64,000 nt of DNA from Fibrobacter succinogenes (lineage in GTDB: Bacteria > Fibrobacterota > Fibrobacteria > Fibrobacterales > Fibrobacteraceae): assembly GCF_902779965.1 (NCBI RefSeq), contig NZ_CACZDK010000007.1, positions 62,001 through 126,000 on the forward strand, read 5' to 3'. A program made the translations under genes and the position numbers. Of the stretch, positions 26,920 to 35,297 are shown piece after piece. Positions within the stretch are counted from its first letter, which is position 1. The number at the start of each line of letters is the position of its first letter. The notes under the pieces were generated by a model that did not search any database, was not told where the DNA came from, and was given only the letters and a program-made list of their open reading frames with translations.

Positions 26920-27615
26920 ATGGACTTGAAAATACTCCCTCAGCCAGACGATGTTACGTGCGGACCGACTAGCCTACACGCAGTTTACTCTTATCTTGGC
27001 TATAACATCTCCCTTAAAAAGCTCATTTCCGAAATTGAATTTCTGGAAGAAGGTGGAACGTTAGGCGTTTTCCTTGGTATTGATGCTCTCAAACGCGGTT
27101 TCAAGGCTACAATTTATTCATACAATCTAAAGATTTTCGACCCGACCTGGAGCAAGCTCAAAATGCCTGAGCTACGAGAAAAGCTTGTAGCCTTGCACAA
27201 GGCAAAACACGCTCCAAAACTTAAAAAGGCCATTGACGCCTATATTAGATTTATTGACTTGGGTGGAACCGTTGCTACGGCAGACCTTCGCGCAAGCATG
27301 TTCGAAGGTTACTTCAAGCGCGGCATTCCCGTACTTTGCGGACTCAGCGCCACTTACCTTTACCGCTCCCCCCGCGAATACACAAACGATAAGGACCAAT
27401 CGGTTTTTGATGACATTCACGGCGAGCCCATGGGCCACTTTGTAGTGCTTTATGGACTTGACGAGAAAAAACAGTTCATGGTCGCAGACCCAGATTGTAC
27501 CAACCCGATGGCAAACGGCCCTTATTACAAAGTAGACAAATTCCGTCTGATCCACAGCATTTTGCTGGGTGTCATGACGTACGATGGAAACATTCTTGTT
27601 GTGGAGAAAAAATGA
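26920..27615 (+). CDS. C39-like (papain-fold) peptidase
   Basis: This 231-residue protein opens with DDVTCGPTSLHAVYSYLG, where Cys14 fits the nucleophile of C39-type cysteine peptidases. His173 in MGHFVVLYG and Asp190 in VADPD complete a triad. No signal peptide and no transporter domain are fused, so it should act in the cytoplasm. It overlaps the N-formylglutamate amidohydrolase-like gene by 4 bases (ATGA). In gene neighbourhoods described for RimK-type amidoligases, these two families occur with a RLAN-ATP-grasp protein and a GCS2 ligase; both of those are at 60-63 kb here. A role in trimming or recycling amide-linked peptides is inferred. Confidence 0.75.
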   Translation: MDLKILPQPDDVTCGPTSLHAVYSYLGYNISLKKLISEIEFLEEGGTLGVFLGIDALKRGFKATIYSYNLKIFDPTWSKLKMPELREKLVALHKAKHAPKLKKAIDAYIRFIDLGGTVATADLRASMFEGYFKRGIPVLCGLSATYLYRSPREYTNDKDQSVFDDIHGEPMGHFVVLYGLDEKKQFMVADPDCTNPMANGPYYKVDKFRLIHSILLGVMTYDGNILVVEKK

Positions 27616-28289
27616 AGAACGCTCCGGCTCTGATGATTACCTGCGAACACGCGAGCAACGCTCTGCCGGATTTCGTATTGCGCGCATTCCGCGAGAGGGA
27701 TGGAATTCCTGACGAAGTCCTCGCCTCCCACCGCGGTTATGACATCGGTGCGTACAAAATATTTTCGATTCTTGTGAAGCGCCTAAAGCCGGACTTTCAC
27801 AGCGCAAGCAAGTTTTCGCGTCTTGTCGTAGACATGAATCGCAGTTCGACCAGCAAGTCGTTCTATTCGGAATATACAGCGAACTTGCCAAACTCAGTTA
27901 AAGCGCGCATGCTTAGCCTTTGGGAAAAATACCGTGAGAAAATCGAAAGCTTTGTCGCGGGTAAAATTCCCGAAAAGCAACGCAAAACAGGCAAAGATGC
28001 CCCGCCAAAAGTCATTCACTTGGGCATTCACAGTTTTACTCCTGTCCTAAACGATGTCGAACGCGACGCCGACGTAGGGATTCTTTACGACCCCAGCCGC
28101 CCCGCCGAAGCAAGAATTGCAGAGAATCTCATCAAGAGCATCCGTGAACGCGCCCCGTGGCTTAAAATCCGCAAGAATTACCCGTACCTCGGCAAATCCG
28201 ACGGACTCACCACCACACTCCGACAAAAATTCGGACCCGCCTACGCCGGACTCGAAATAGAGATTAACCAAAAGCTGCTGAGCAAGTAA
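27612..28289 (+). CDS. N-formylglutamate amidohydrolase family protein
   Basis: This 225-residue protein opens with LMITCEHASNALPD and contains ASHRGYDIGAYKI, HSASKFSRLVVDMNRS and HLGIHSFTPVLN, all standard zinc-amidohydrolase segments of the family. The ATG at 27612 overlaps the stop of the C39-like gene (ATGA), which fixes the start and implies coupled translation. No hut genes for histidine breakdown are nearby, so a role in amino-acid amide hydrolysis linked to the peptidase is more likely than histidine catabolism. That role is inference from context. Confidence 0.85.
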   Translation: MKNAPALMITCEHASNALPDFVLRAFRERDGIPDEVLASHRGYDIGAYKIFSILVKRLKPDFHSASKFSRLVVDMNRSSTSKSFYSEYTANLPNSVKARMLSLWEKYREKIESFVAGKIPEKQRKTGKDAPPKVIHLGIHSFTPVLNDVERDADVGILYDPSRPAEARIAENLIKSIRERAPWLKIRKNYPYLGKSDGLTTTLRQKFGPAYAGLEIEINQKLLSK

Positions 28290-28290
28290 C

Positions 28291-28321
28291 GCCCTGGGGC
28301 CCCGCCCGCATGACGTACTTT
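28291..28321 (-). repeat. GC-rich dispersed repeat, inverted copy of 17674-17711
   Basis: On the minus strand: AGTACGTCATGCGGGCGGGG then CCCCAG, matching the copy at 17674 with two or three differences. Confidence 0.55.
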
Positions 28322-28435
28322 TAGCATTCTTCATAAAAGCAAAGAACGAAACCTTAAATTCTCGTCTTTTTTCAAAAAACTTACAGTTTTTCCTAATAAT
28401 CTTATTTAATTTTATGCGTGGATTTTTGCCCTTAT

Positions 28436-28484
28436 GCGTGTGCCACACGCCATAGGTGTATATGATCAGATTTTTTCGAAAAAA
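28436..28484 (+). promoter_or_regulatory. Palindromes in the nifJ leader
   Basis: GCGTGTGCCACACGC (28436-28450) is a perfect 7+1+7 palindrome, and TTTTTTCGAAAAAA (28471-28484) is a second one, both within 70 bases of the nifJ start. The first is preceded by a partial direct repeat (TTATGCGTG at 28411 and 28432). They look like operator or leader structures; no known regulator is assigned. Confidence 0.4.
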
Positions 28485-28505
28485 CCTAAAAAATGGAGAT
28501 AGTCC

Positions 28506-31500
28506 ATGGCAAAAAAGATGATTGCGGTTGATGGTAACGAAGCAACCGCTAACGTCGCCCACAAGTTGAGCGAAGTTATTGCAATTTACCCCATTACCCC
28601 GTCCAGCCCGATGGCCGAACATTCCGACAACTGGAGTGCCAAGGGCCAGAAGAATATTTGGGGTCAAGTTCCTCGCGTATTTGAAATGCAGTCCGAAGGT
28701 GGTGCCGCTGGTACCGTCCACGGCGCTTTGCAGACTGGTGCCCTGACCACTACGTTCACGGCTTCCCAGGGTCTTCTCTTGATGATCCCGAACATGTACA
28801 AGATTGCAGGCGAACTGACACCCGCAGTCTTCCACGTTACAGCTCGTGCTCTTGCTATGCAAGGCCTTTCTATTTTCGGTGACCACTCCGACGTTATGGC
28901 TTGCCGCCAGACCGGTTTTGCAATGCTCGCCTCCTCTTGCGTTCAGGAATGCCAGGACCTCGCTCTCGTGGCCCACGCTTCCACGCTCGAAAGCCGCGTC
29001 CCGTTCATGCACTTCTTTGACGGCTTCCGCACTTCTCACGAAGTGATGAAGATCGAAGCTCTCGATGAAAACGTCATCCGCGACGTTATCGACGACAAGT
29101 ACGTCAAGGCTTGCCGTGCACGCGCTATGACACCGGACCGTCCGACCATGCGCGGTACCGCTCAGAACCCGGACGTTTACTTCCAGGGTCGTGAAACCGT
29201 GAACCCGTTCTACGCCAAGGTTCCGGAAATTGTCCAGAAGTACATGGACAAGGTTGCAAGCTACACTGGCCGTCAGTACCACATTGTGGACTACGTCGGT
29301 GCTGCCGATGCAGAACGCGTCATCATTTCCATGGGTTCTTCTACCTGCACCATCGGTGATACCGTCAAGTACTTGAACTCCAAGGGCGAAAAGGTCGGTC
29401 TCGTCAACATCCGCCTCTACCGTCCGTTCCCGATGGAAGCTGTCGTTGCAGCTCTCCCGAAGACAGTCAAGAAGATTGCCGTCCTCGACCGCGTGAAGGA
29501 ACCGGGTTCCGCAGGCGAACCGCTCTTCCAGGACGCCCTCACTGCTGTTTCCGAAGCAGTCATGGCTGGCAAGATGGCTATGCCGAAGATGATCGGTGGC
29601 CGCTACGGTCTTTCTTCCAAGGAATTCACGCCGGCTATGGTCAAGGCCATCTTCGACGAACTCTCCAAGGCTGAACCGAAGGCTCGCTTCACCGTCGGTA
29701 TCAACGACGACGTTTGCAACACATCCCTCACCATCGACCCGAACTTCAAGCTCGAAAGCGACTTCTTCCAGGCCATGTTCTTCGGTCTCGGTTCTGACGG
29801 TACCGTTGGTGCAAACAAGAACTCCATCAAGATTATCGGTAACGAAACCGACAACTACGCTCAGGGTTACTTCGTCTATGACTCCAAGAAGTCCGGCTCC
29901 ATGACCACCTCTCACCTCCGCTTTGGTAAGAGCATCATCGACGCCCCGTACCTCATTGGCGAAAACGAAGCAGACTTCGTCGCTTGCCACCATACTCCGC
30001 ATCTCGAATCCGTCGATATGCTCAAGTATGCCAAGGACGGCGCAACGTTCCTCGTGAACACCCCGCACTCCGCTGACACCGTTTGGGATACCTTCCCGCG
30101 TCCGGTTCAGGAAGCCATCATCAAGAAGCACCTCAAGGTGTTCGTCATCGACGCATACGCTGTCGCAGCAAAGACTGGCATGGGCCGTCGCATCAACACT
30201 GTAATGCAGACCTGCTTCTTCTCCAAGCTCGGTAACGTTCTCGATGCAGAAACTGCTATCAAGTACATCAAGAAGTACGCCGAAAAGACCTACGCCAAGA
30301 AGGGCATGGAAGTCGTCCAGAAGAACTGGGACGCTATCGATGCTTCCCTTGCCAACCTCTTCGAAGTCAAGGTTCCGGCCGCTGTCACCAGCACGAAGGA
30401 ATTCCGCGCTCCGATCCACGGCAACGCTCCGAAGTTCGTGAACGAAGTCACAGCCGAAATCATCAAGGGCAACGGCGAACAGCTCCCGGTCTCCAAGATG
30501 CCTGTCGACGGTGTGTTCCCGACCGGTACCACCAAGTACGAAAAGCGCGACCTCGCCCTCAACATCCCGTCCTGGAATCCGGACGCATGCGTACAGTGTG
30601 GCAAGTGCGCTATGGTCTGCCCGCACGCAGCTATCCGTCTGAAGGTCGTCGATGAATCCGCCGTGAAGAACGCTCCGGAAGGCTTCAAGTACACTCCGGC
30701 CAAGGGCTTCAAGCTCGAAGGTTCCGACAAGCCGGTATTCGCAATCTCCGTTTCTAGCTACGACTGTACGGGTTGCGGCGTTTGTACTCAGGCTTGCATT
30801 GGCAAGGACAAGACCGACGCTACCAAGAAGGCTATCAACATGGTTCCGCAGGAACCGATCAAGGAACAGGAAGGCAAGTGCTTCGACTTCTTCGTTGACC
30901 TCCCGGAATTTGACCGCACCAAGGTTAACAAGAACCTCGTCAAGCAGGCCATGCTCCTCGAACCGTTGTTCGAATTCTCTGGCTCTTGCGCAGGCTGCGG
31001 CGAAACGGCATACGTCCGTCTCGTTTCTCAGCTCTTCGGTGACCGCATGGTCGTCGCAAACGCAACGGGTTGCTCTTCCATTTACGGTGGTAACCTCCCG
31101 ACCACACCGTGGGCAAAGAACAAGGAAGGCCGCGGTCCGGCTTGGGCAAATAGCTTGTTCGAAGACAACGCTGAATTCGGTCTCGGCATGCGCCTCGCAA
31201 TCACGAAGCATGCAACCCAGGCTGTAAGCCTCCTCGACGAAGTTGCAGACAAGCTCCCGGCTGATCTCGTTGAAGCTCTCAAGACTCAGAAGCAGGACGA
31301 CGAAGCCGGCATCCAGGCTCAGCGCGCTAACGTCGCTAAGCTCAAGGAAGCCCTCAAGGATGCAGATTGCGAAAAGGCAATCAGCCTCCGCGACGAATTC
31401 GCAGACTACCTCGTCAAGAAGTCCGTGTGGATCATGGGCGGTGACGGTTGGGCATACGATATCGGTTACGGTGGTCTTGACCACGTCATGGCAACCGGTG

Positions 31501-32069
31501 AAAACGTGAACATCCTCGTTCTCGATACCGAAGTGTACTCCAACACGGGTGGACAGGCCTCCAAGTCCACGAACCGTGGCGCCGTTGCCCTCTTCGCTGC
31601 CGCTGGTAAGCGCGCTGGCAAGAAGGACCTCGGCCTTATCGCCATGAGCTACAAGAACGTTTACGTCGGCCGTATCGCCATCGGCGCAAACGATGCTCAG
31701 GCTCTCAAGGTGCTCCAGGAAGCAGAAGCTCACAATGGTCCGTCCTTGATCATTGCTTACTGCCCGTGCATCAACCACGGTTTCGACCTCAACAACCAGC
31801 TTGCACACCAGAAGATGGCTGTTGATTCCGGTTACTGGACTCTGCTCCGTTACAACCCGGCCCTCGCTGCCGAAGGAAAGGCTCCGCTTATCCTCGACTC
31901 CAAGAAGCCGACTATCCCGGTTGCAGAATACATCTACACCGAAAACCGCTTCAAGGCCCTCACTCGCACCAATCCGGAAGTCGCCAAGGCACTCGCCGAC
32001 GACCTCCAGAAGGAAGTGGATGCCCGCTACGCTTACTACGAAGCCATGAGCCAGAACACGGCTGTGTAG
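28506..32069 (+). CDS. nifJ: Pyruvate:ferredoxin (flavodoxin) oxidoreductase
   Basis: This single-chain enzyme decarboxylates pyruvate to acetyl-CoA and passes electrons to ferredoxin, central to anaerobic fermentation. It encodes 1187 residues, the usual length. Domain I has YPITPSSPMAEHSDNW; two [4Fe-4S] motifs are CVQCGKCAMVCPHA and CTGCGVCTQACIGK; a third cluster cysteine is in CAGCGET; TPP binding is in GGDGWAYDIGYGG through VYSNTGGQASKST. Codon use is strongly biased to C-ending codons, as expected for high expression. GGAG precedes the ATG. A long open frame on the opposite strand is a by-product of that codon bias. Confidence 0.96.
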   Translation: MAKKMIAVDGNEATANVAHKLSEVIAIYPITPSSPMAEHSDNWSAKGQKNIWGQVPRVFEMQSEGGAAGTVHGALQTGALTTTFTASQGLLLMIPNMYKIAGELTPAVFHVTARALAMQGLSIFGDHSDVMACRQTGFAMLASSCVQECQDLALVAHASTLESRVPFMHFFDGFRTSHEVMKIEALDENVIRDVIDDKYVKACRARAMTPDRPTMRGTAQNPDVYFQGRETVNPFYAKVPEIVQKYMDKVASYTGRQYHIVDYVGAADAERVIISMGSSTCTIGDTVKYLNSKGEKVGLVNIRLYRPFPMEAVVAALPKTVKKIAVLDRVKEPGSAGEPLFQDALTAVSEAVMAGKMAMPKMIGGRYGLSSKEFTPAMVKAIFDELSKAEPKARFTVGINDDVCNTSLTIDPNFKLESDFFQAMFFGLGSDGTVGANKNSIKIIGNETDNYAQGYFVYDSKKSGSMTTSHLRFGKSIIDAPYLIGENEADFVACHHTPHLESVDMLKYAKDGATFLVNTPHSADTVWDTFPRPVQEAIIKKHLKVFVIDAYAVAAKTGMGRRINTVMQTCFFSKLGNVLDAETAIKYIKKYAEKTYAKKGMEVVQKNWDAIDASLANLFEVKVPAAVTSTKEFRAPIHGNAPKFVNEVTAEIIKGNGEQLPVSKMPVDGVFPTGTTKYEKRDLALNIPSWNPDACVQCGKCAMVCPHAAIRLKVVDESAVKNAPEGFKYTPAKGFKLEGSDKPVFAISVSSYDCTGCGVCTQACIGKDKTDATKKAINMVPQEPIKEQEGKCFDFFVDLPEFDRTKVNKNLVKQAMLLEPLFEFSGSCAGCGETAYVRLVSQLFGDRMVVANATGCSSIYGGNLPTTPWAKNKEGRGPAWANSLFEDNAEFGLGMRLAITKHATQAVSLLDEVADKLPADLVEALKTQKQDDEAGIQAQRANVAKLKEALKDADCEKAISLRDEFADYLVKKSVWIMGGDGWAYDIGYGGLDHVMATGENVNILVLDTEVYSNTGGQASKSTNRGAVALFAAAGKRAGKKDLGLIAMSYKNVYVGRIAIGANDAQALKVLQEAEAHNGPSLIIAYCPCINHGFDLNNQLAHQKMAVDSGYWTLLRYNPALAAEGKAPLILDSKKPTIPVAEYIYTENRFKALTRTNPEVAKALADDLQKEVDARYAYYEAMSQNTAV

Positions 32070-32103
32070 TTTAGACGAAAGAACGGACCTTCGGTCCTAT
32101 AGA

Positions 32104-32139
32104 CGAGAGACGAAAGAAATTTCGGCTCTCGTTTTTTTT
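32104..32139 (+). terminator. nifJ terminator built from the GACGARA repeat
   Basis: CGAGAG A CGAAA / GAAA / TTTCG G CTCTCG followed by eight T. The left arm is the GACGAGAGACGAAAG repeat that begins at 32072 (with its own GGACCTTCGGTCC hairpin). Confidence 0.85.
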
Positions 32140-32274
32140 GTTGATGCGTTTTGCATTTTAGAAGCGGGCATCCACGGCCAAGCGAAGGAGGCTACTCTTA
32201 AGTAGCCTTCGCAGCGCGGAGCATTCAACGTCACAAGTTCTTATATGCGATAGTTGAATGCGGAGTCTCATACC

Positions 32275-32325
32275 GATGCCCGCTTCGCATACTACGAAGC
32301 CATGAGCCAGAACACGGCTGTATAA
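32275..32325 (+). pseudogene. Remnant of a second nifJ: last 16 codons and stop
   Basis: 51 bases match the real nifJ end at 32019-32069 at 47 positions. The frame encodes DARFAYYEAMSQNTAV and a TAA stop, against DARYAYYEAMSQNTAV and TAG in nifJ. Three of the four changes are silent or in the stop codon, and the fourth is Tyr to Phe, so the copy diverged while under selection. A strong terminator follows 104 bases later. Confidence 0.75.
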
Positions 32326-32327
32326 AA

Positions 32328-32401
32328 AGTAGACAGTAGGAAGTAGGCAGTAGACAGGACTTGTCATTGCGAGAAGCCGCCAGGCGACGAAGCAATCCAG
32401 T
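32328..32401 (+). repeat. Heptad array and GTCATTGCG...GCAATCCAG repeat
   Basis: 32328-32358 is GTAGACA/GTAGGAA units; 32364-32401 starts GTCATTGCGAGAAGCCGCCA and ends GCAATCCAG. An inverted relative of the second is at 46734-46778. Confidence 0.7.
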
Positions 32402-32428
32402 CCTTCACCTCCCTACGAGATACTAAAA

Positions 32429-32462
32429 CGCCCCGTCACGATGAGTGGCGGGGTGTGTTTTT
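32429..32462 (+). terminator. Rho-independent terminator after the nifJ remnant
   Basis: 11 bp stem CGCCCCGTCAC / GTGGCGGGGTG (two G-T pairs), five-base loop, then a T run at 32458. It is probably the terminator of the lost gene. Confidence 0.7.
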
Positions 32463-32498
32463 TAGAAGCGGGCATCCACTGCCAAGCGGAGGAGGCTT

Positions 32499-32834
32499 CT
32501 ATAAAAGAAGAAACTCATCAACGCAATGAGAACGTGTTGTTTTCCAATTGCGTTGAGCAATATCGAATTTCAAAACCAATGGCTTAGACTCATCATCATT
32601 ATAGATTACCAATTTTAGGCGGGTTTCATCTCCAAAGATTTTTTGATGTACAAATATCCCTACACCATGGATAGTCTTCATTGTTCGAATATTCGTTGAA
32701 TCAATTATGACTTCATCCTCTTCCTTAAAAAAAGAACCTAATACCTTTTGGGGGAATACATTCCCATATTTGTTACTATCCAAATAAACATTAATTGATT
32801 CAAAGAACCTTTCCGAAATTCCTTCCAGATTCAT
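32499..32834 (-). CDS. Hypothetical protein overlapping a truncated GH3 gene
   Basis: This encodes 111 residues (MNLEGISERFF...CVDEFLLL). The ATG at 32834 overlaps the stop of the truncated GH3 gene as ATGA, so expression by coupling is possible. The protein contains DEVIIDSTNIRTMKTIHG and RLKLVIYNDDESKPL, probably a small alpha/beta or beta-rich domain. I recognise no family. The overlap may mark the junction of a deletion or an insertion that replaced the GH3 catalytic domain. Confidence 0.45.
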   Translation of the reverse strand: MNLEGISERFFESINVYLDSNKYGNVFPQKVLGSFFKEEDEVIIDSTNIRTMKTIHGVGIFVHQKIFGDETRLKLVIYNDDESKPLVLKFDIAQRNWKTTRSHCVDEFLLL

Positions 32835-33103
32835 ATCGATTCTTCCGCCAGTACGGCGTATTCGCTCCAATGGATACTCGTATCAAGCGCTTCAGGGCGC
32901 ACAAAAAACATCTGCCCCACTTTCTCGCGAAGGGTCATCTCGCCGATGTCAAGCGCAGATGAACTTTCGTCCGAAATTTCTACGGATGCCGAGGAAGAAT
33001 CGTCACCGCACGCGGTGAAAACTAGACTGAAAAAAGTTGCAACCAAAGCCGCAAAAGAAACCTTTAAACAGCACAAGCTAGCTGTGTTAGAGGGGGTATC
33101 CAT
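32831..33103 (-). pseudogene. Truncated GH3 (NagZ-like) lipoprotein
   Basis: Only 90 residues remain: a lipoprotein signal (lipobox FTAC, then GDDSSS), a Ser-rich linker, and MTLREKVGQMFFVRPEALD, the typical opening of bacterial GH3 beta-N-acetylhexosaminidases, which normally run several hundred residues. It stops shortly after IHWSEYAVLAEESI. Catalytic residues are missing, so it cannot be an active hydrolase. An in-frame ATG at 33124 is an alternative start. It was probably cut by the event that created the overlapping downstream frame. Confidence 0.6.
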
Positions 33104-33209
33104 GTCAAAAAGCCTTACGTTCATAATATAAATGCAAGTAAATAAAATCAATTTTACAACAATTCAGAAAAATACGTGATTAAGAACAAATAGGCCGCCA
33201 ATGCACCCA

Positions 33210-33845
33210 TCATTTTTCATCATATCGACTTGTTTCGCTATTGATTCGATACAGCAGTATCGCGCAGAACATCGGCATCACGTACCCGATATACAATGAA
33301 ACACCTGGCTTAGAAACTAAAAGATTGTAAAGCCCATGGACCGTCACGGAAAGCGACAACACACCCGCAATACCCGCAAGCGAAAAAGCCTTGTAATTTT
33401 TCAGCAGTTGCATACCCTTAGCCAACGCCACCAAAGTCACGATATGCATCACGCCCACAGCCGCGCCGCGCACCAACACATTCGCCAATTGCGGAGCACC
33501 CGATGATAAGATGAAGCAGCAATTTTCAAACGTCGCAAATCCGGCCCCAACACCAACAGCACACAACTGGGTATCGTCATCTGATGGATTGAACACGTAA
33601 ACGCAAAACAACATTGACAGAAGCTTCATGCACTCTTCTATCATCGGAGAAAGGAAAATAGAGGTATCCTCGGCCGTAAAACCGGATATCAATTGAATAA
33701 ACCCAGAAATATACGCCGACAAGATGCAAACCAACATGCCCGCAAGGAACGAAATCGTCGAACAGCGTGCGCTCCCCCTCGTGAAAAGCAGCGTAATTGC
33801 AAGCGGCACCGCGATGCAAATCAGAACATTTTCAGCATAAATCAT
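33210..33845 (-). CDS. PrsW-like membrane protease
   Basis: This 211-residue polytopic protein has about seven helices. The motifs SPMIEECMKLL, GAGFATFENCCF and VTVHGLYNLL carry the paired Glu, the Glu-Asn and the His expected of the PrsW family, intramembrane proteases that cut anti-sigma factors. The ATG at 33845 is preferred to a TTG at 33851; either start lies inside the end of the upstream membrane protein gene. It is third in the run sigma factor, membrane protein, PrsW-like protein. In Bacillus PrsW triggers sigma-W release by cutting RsiW; a similar role here is inferred. Confidence 0.75.
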   Translation of the reverse strand: MIYAENVLICIAVPLAITLLFTRGSARCSTISFLAGMLVCILSAYISGFIQLISGFTAEDTSIFLSPMIEECMKLLSMLFCVYVFNPSDDDTQLCAVGVGAGFATFENCCFILSSGAPQLANVLVRGAAVGVMHIVTLVALAKGMQLLKNYKAFSLAGIAGVLSLSVTVHGLYNLLVSKPGVSLYIGYVMPMFCAILLYRINSETSRYDEK

Positions 33846-34605
33846 TGGCAAGTTCCCTTTTCATCGACACATACATCAACGGTAACACCAGAACATTTGA
33901 AGAAAAAGCCAAATAATAATAGACGCCAGAAGTCAAAAACATCGAAAGTTCCGTCCACAAAAAGAACGTCAATGTCATAAAGTAATCCTTACTCCGAAAA
34001 CTTTTAACCCCAAGCCAAGCCATCAAAGCAAACATCACCACAAAAAAAGCCACTTTAATAGACTCAAACAAAAAACCTTTCACATAAAGCAAAGGAATTT
34101 GCAAGATCAAAACAGAAACACCCATCACCGCCGCAAGCCACAGCTCCTTCCGAGCCAACACTCCCCTACTCCGCATTCCACGAATCAAGAGCCACAAAAA
34201 ATAGATGTACGGAATCCCAAACAAAACATCCTGGAGCCATTCGCCAGACCACGCGATCCACAACGCAATATTCACGCCGATAAAAAGAATCGCAAAAACA
34301 ATCTCCCCAAAAATCTTTTTTTTGTCCTTCAGCACCACATCCAGCCCTGCCGACAAAAGCAGAATCATAGCGCACTCCCCTATTTCATTAGCCGCAATCG
34401 GCATGCGCGTATCCGGTTTTAAAACATCATAAGCAATCCAATACATATTGCTCAAAAGAAAACTGGTCATCGCCAACATAAAAAAGAACGGAAGAAACAC
34501 ATTTTTTCCGTTATCCATCAACCGGACGGTTTTTGCAATAATAACAACTAAAACAATTGACTGTAAAATGGTCGTTATTATACCAAACAGAGTCAATCCA
34601 CTCAT
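33832..34605 (-). CDS. Polytopic membrane protein between the sigma factor and PrsW
   Basis: This 257-residue protein has about seven transmembrane helices and short loops, with no soluble domain. It starts 1 base after the sigma factor gene, with GGAGAAGG before the ATG, and overlaps the PrsW-like gene. No family is recognised. Its position is where an anti-sigma factor would be expected, but the usual soluble zinc-finger or ZAS domain is absent; if it binds the sigma factor it does so with loops or with a new type of domain. Confidence 0.6.
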   Translation of the reverse strand: MSGLTLFGIITTILQSIVLVVIIAKTVRLMDNGKNVFLPFFFMLAMTSFLLSNMYWIAYDVLKPDTRMPIAANEIGECAMILLLSAGLDVVLKDKKKIFGEIVFAILFIGVNIALWIAWSGEWLQDVLFGIPYIYFLWLLIRGMRSRGVLARKELWLAAVMGVSVLILQIPLLYVKGFLFESIKVAFFVVMFALMAWLGVKSFRSKDYFMTLTFFLWTELSMFLTSGVYYYLAFSSNVLVLPLMYVSMKRELANDLC

Positions 34606-34606
34606 T

Positions 34607-35203
34607 TTAGCCTTCTCCAGCTAAATGCGAATCGCCCATCCGTTCATACGCAATACGCAGAGCCTCTTTCCCCCTCGCCAAAATATTGTACGTCTGCTTT
34701 ATGCTTTTCTTTATGATTCTGCTAATCTGCTCAGGCTTCATGTTCTCGAAATACAAAAGGAATAACGCATTCCTGTAATCGGCATCGATAGACTTCATCG
34801 CACGATACACTTGCGAATCCGTCTCATTTTGCAAAAGCATCCCAATCGGGTGAGAAGCAGCATCAGCTTCGACATTGTTCAAAAAATCACTCGCAGAAGA
34901 AACAAACTTGACCTTATTTTTCCTTAGATAAATCAGCGCCTGATTCTTGGCAACCGCAAAAAGCCAAGTTTTGAACGACGCACCGTTTTTTTCCTTATAC
35001 TTAGCCGTGCCAGAAGCCAAAATGGCAAATGTGTCCATCATCAGCTCTTCGGCGACATCAACATTTTGAACGAAACCATACAGGAACAAAATAAGGCTGT
35101 CCCTATACTTATCAAAAATGACCTCAAGAGCATCTTGAGCATCCTGATTCAAAAAACGGACAAACAGCTGTCCATCAATATCCGGCATCTCCCATTTTCC
35201 CAT
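34607..35203 (-). CDS. ECF-type RNA polymerase sigma factor
   Basis: This 198-residue protein has a region 2 (ALEVIFDKYRDSLILFLYGF, TWLFAVAKNQALIYLRKNK) and a C-terminal helix-turn-helix region 4 (DADYRNALFLLYFENMKPEQ, SIKQTYNILARGKEALR). It lacks regions 1 and 3, as ECF factors do. The ATG at 35203 is chosen over a TTG at 35206. It heads an operon with a polytopic membrane protein and a PrsW-like protease, and it faces, across 325 bases, the cassettes that share the repeated upstream element. Whether it reads that element is open. Confidence 0.85.
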   Translation of the reverse strand: MGKWEMPDIDGQLFVRFLNQDAQDALEVIFDKYRDSLILFLYGFVQNVDVAEELMMDTFAILASGTAKYKEKNGASFKTWLFAVAKNQALIYLRKNKVKFVSSASDFLNNVEADAASHPIGMLLQNETDSQVYRAMKSIDADYRNALFLLYFENMKPEQISRIIKKSIKQTYNILARGKEALRIAYERMGDSHLAGEG

Positions 35204-35297
35204 CAAGATTATGTTTTCATAACAAAATCTAATTATTTAATTACAACCAACAAGATTGATTCTTAATTTTTACAAAGAAAACGCCGCATATCGTAAT

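Larger units (their letters stand above)
32070..32498. other. Gene-free stretch with repeats, terminators and a gene ghost
   Basis: These 429 bases hold the nifJ terminator (32104-32139), two direct repeats about 33 bases long (32158-32190 and 32462-32494, GAAGCGGGCATCCAC start), a copy of the nifJ 3' end (32275-32325), a heptad array (32328-32358), a GTCATTGCG...GCAATCCAG repeat (32364-32401) and a second terminator (32429-32462). Confidence 0.7.

Noticed and set aside
28047-31808. Very long open frame (over 1200 codons) on the minus strand opposite nifJ
   Set aside because: It mirrors nifJ codon bias (C-ending codons leave few stops on the opposite strand). It has no domain, no ribosome site and low-complexity Val/Asp/Glu composition.
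32158-32367. 69-codon minus-strand frame after nifJ
   Set aside because: Made entirely of repeat DNA (heptads and the nifJ remnant read backwards).
35204-35297. A fifth copy of the cassette element driving the sigma factor
   Set aside because: The minus-strand sequence has a GTAATTAAAT-like box and a GAATCA-like box, but the spacing is 18 and not 20, and the 5' box is unclear.
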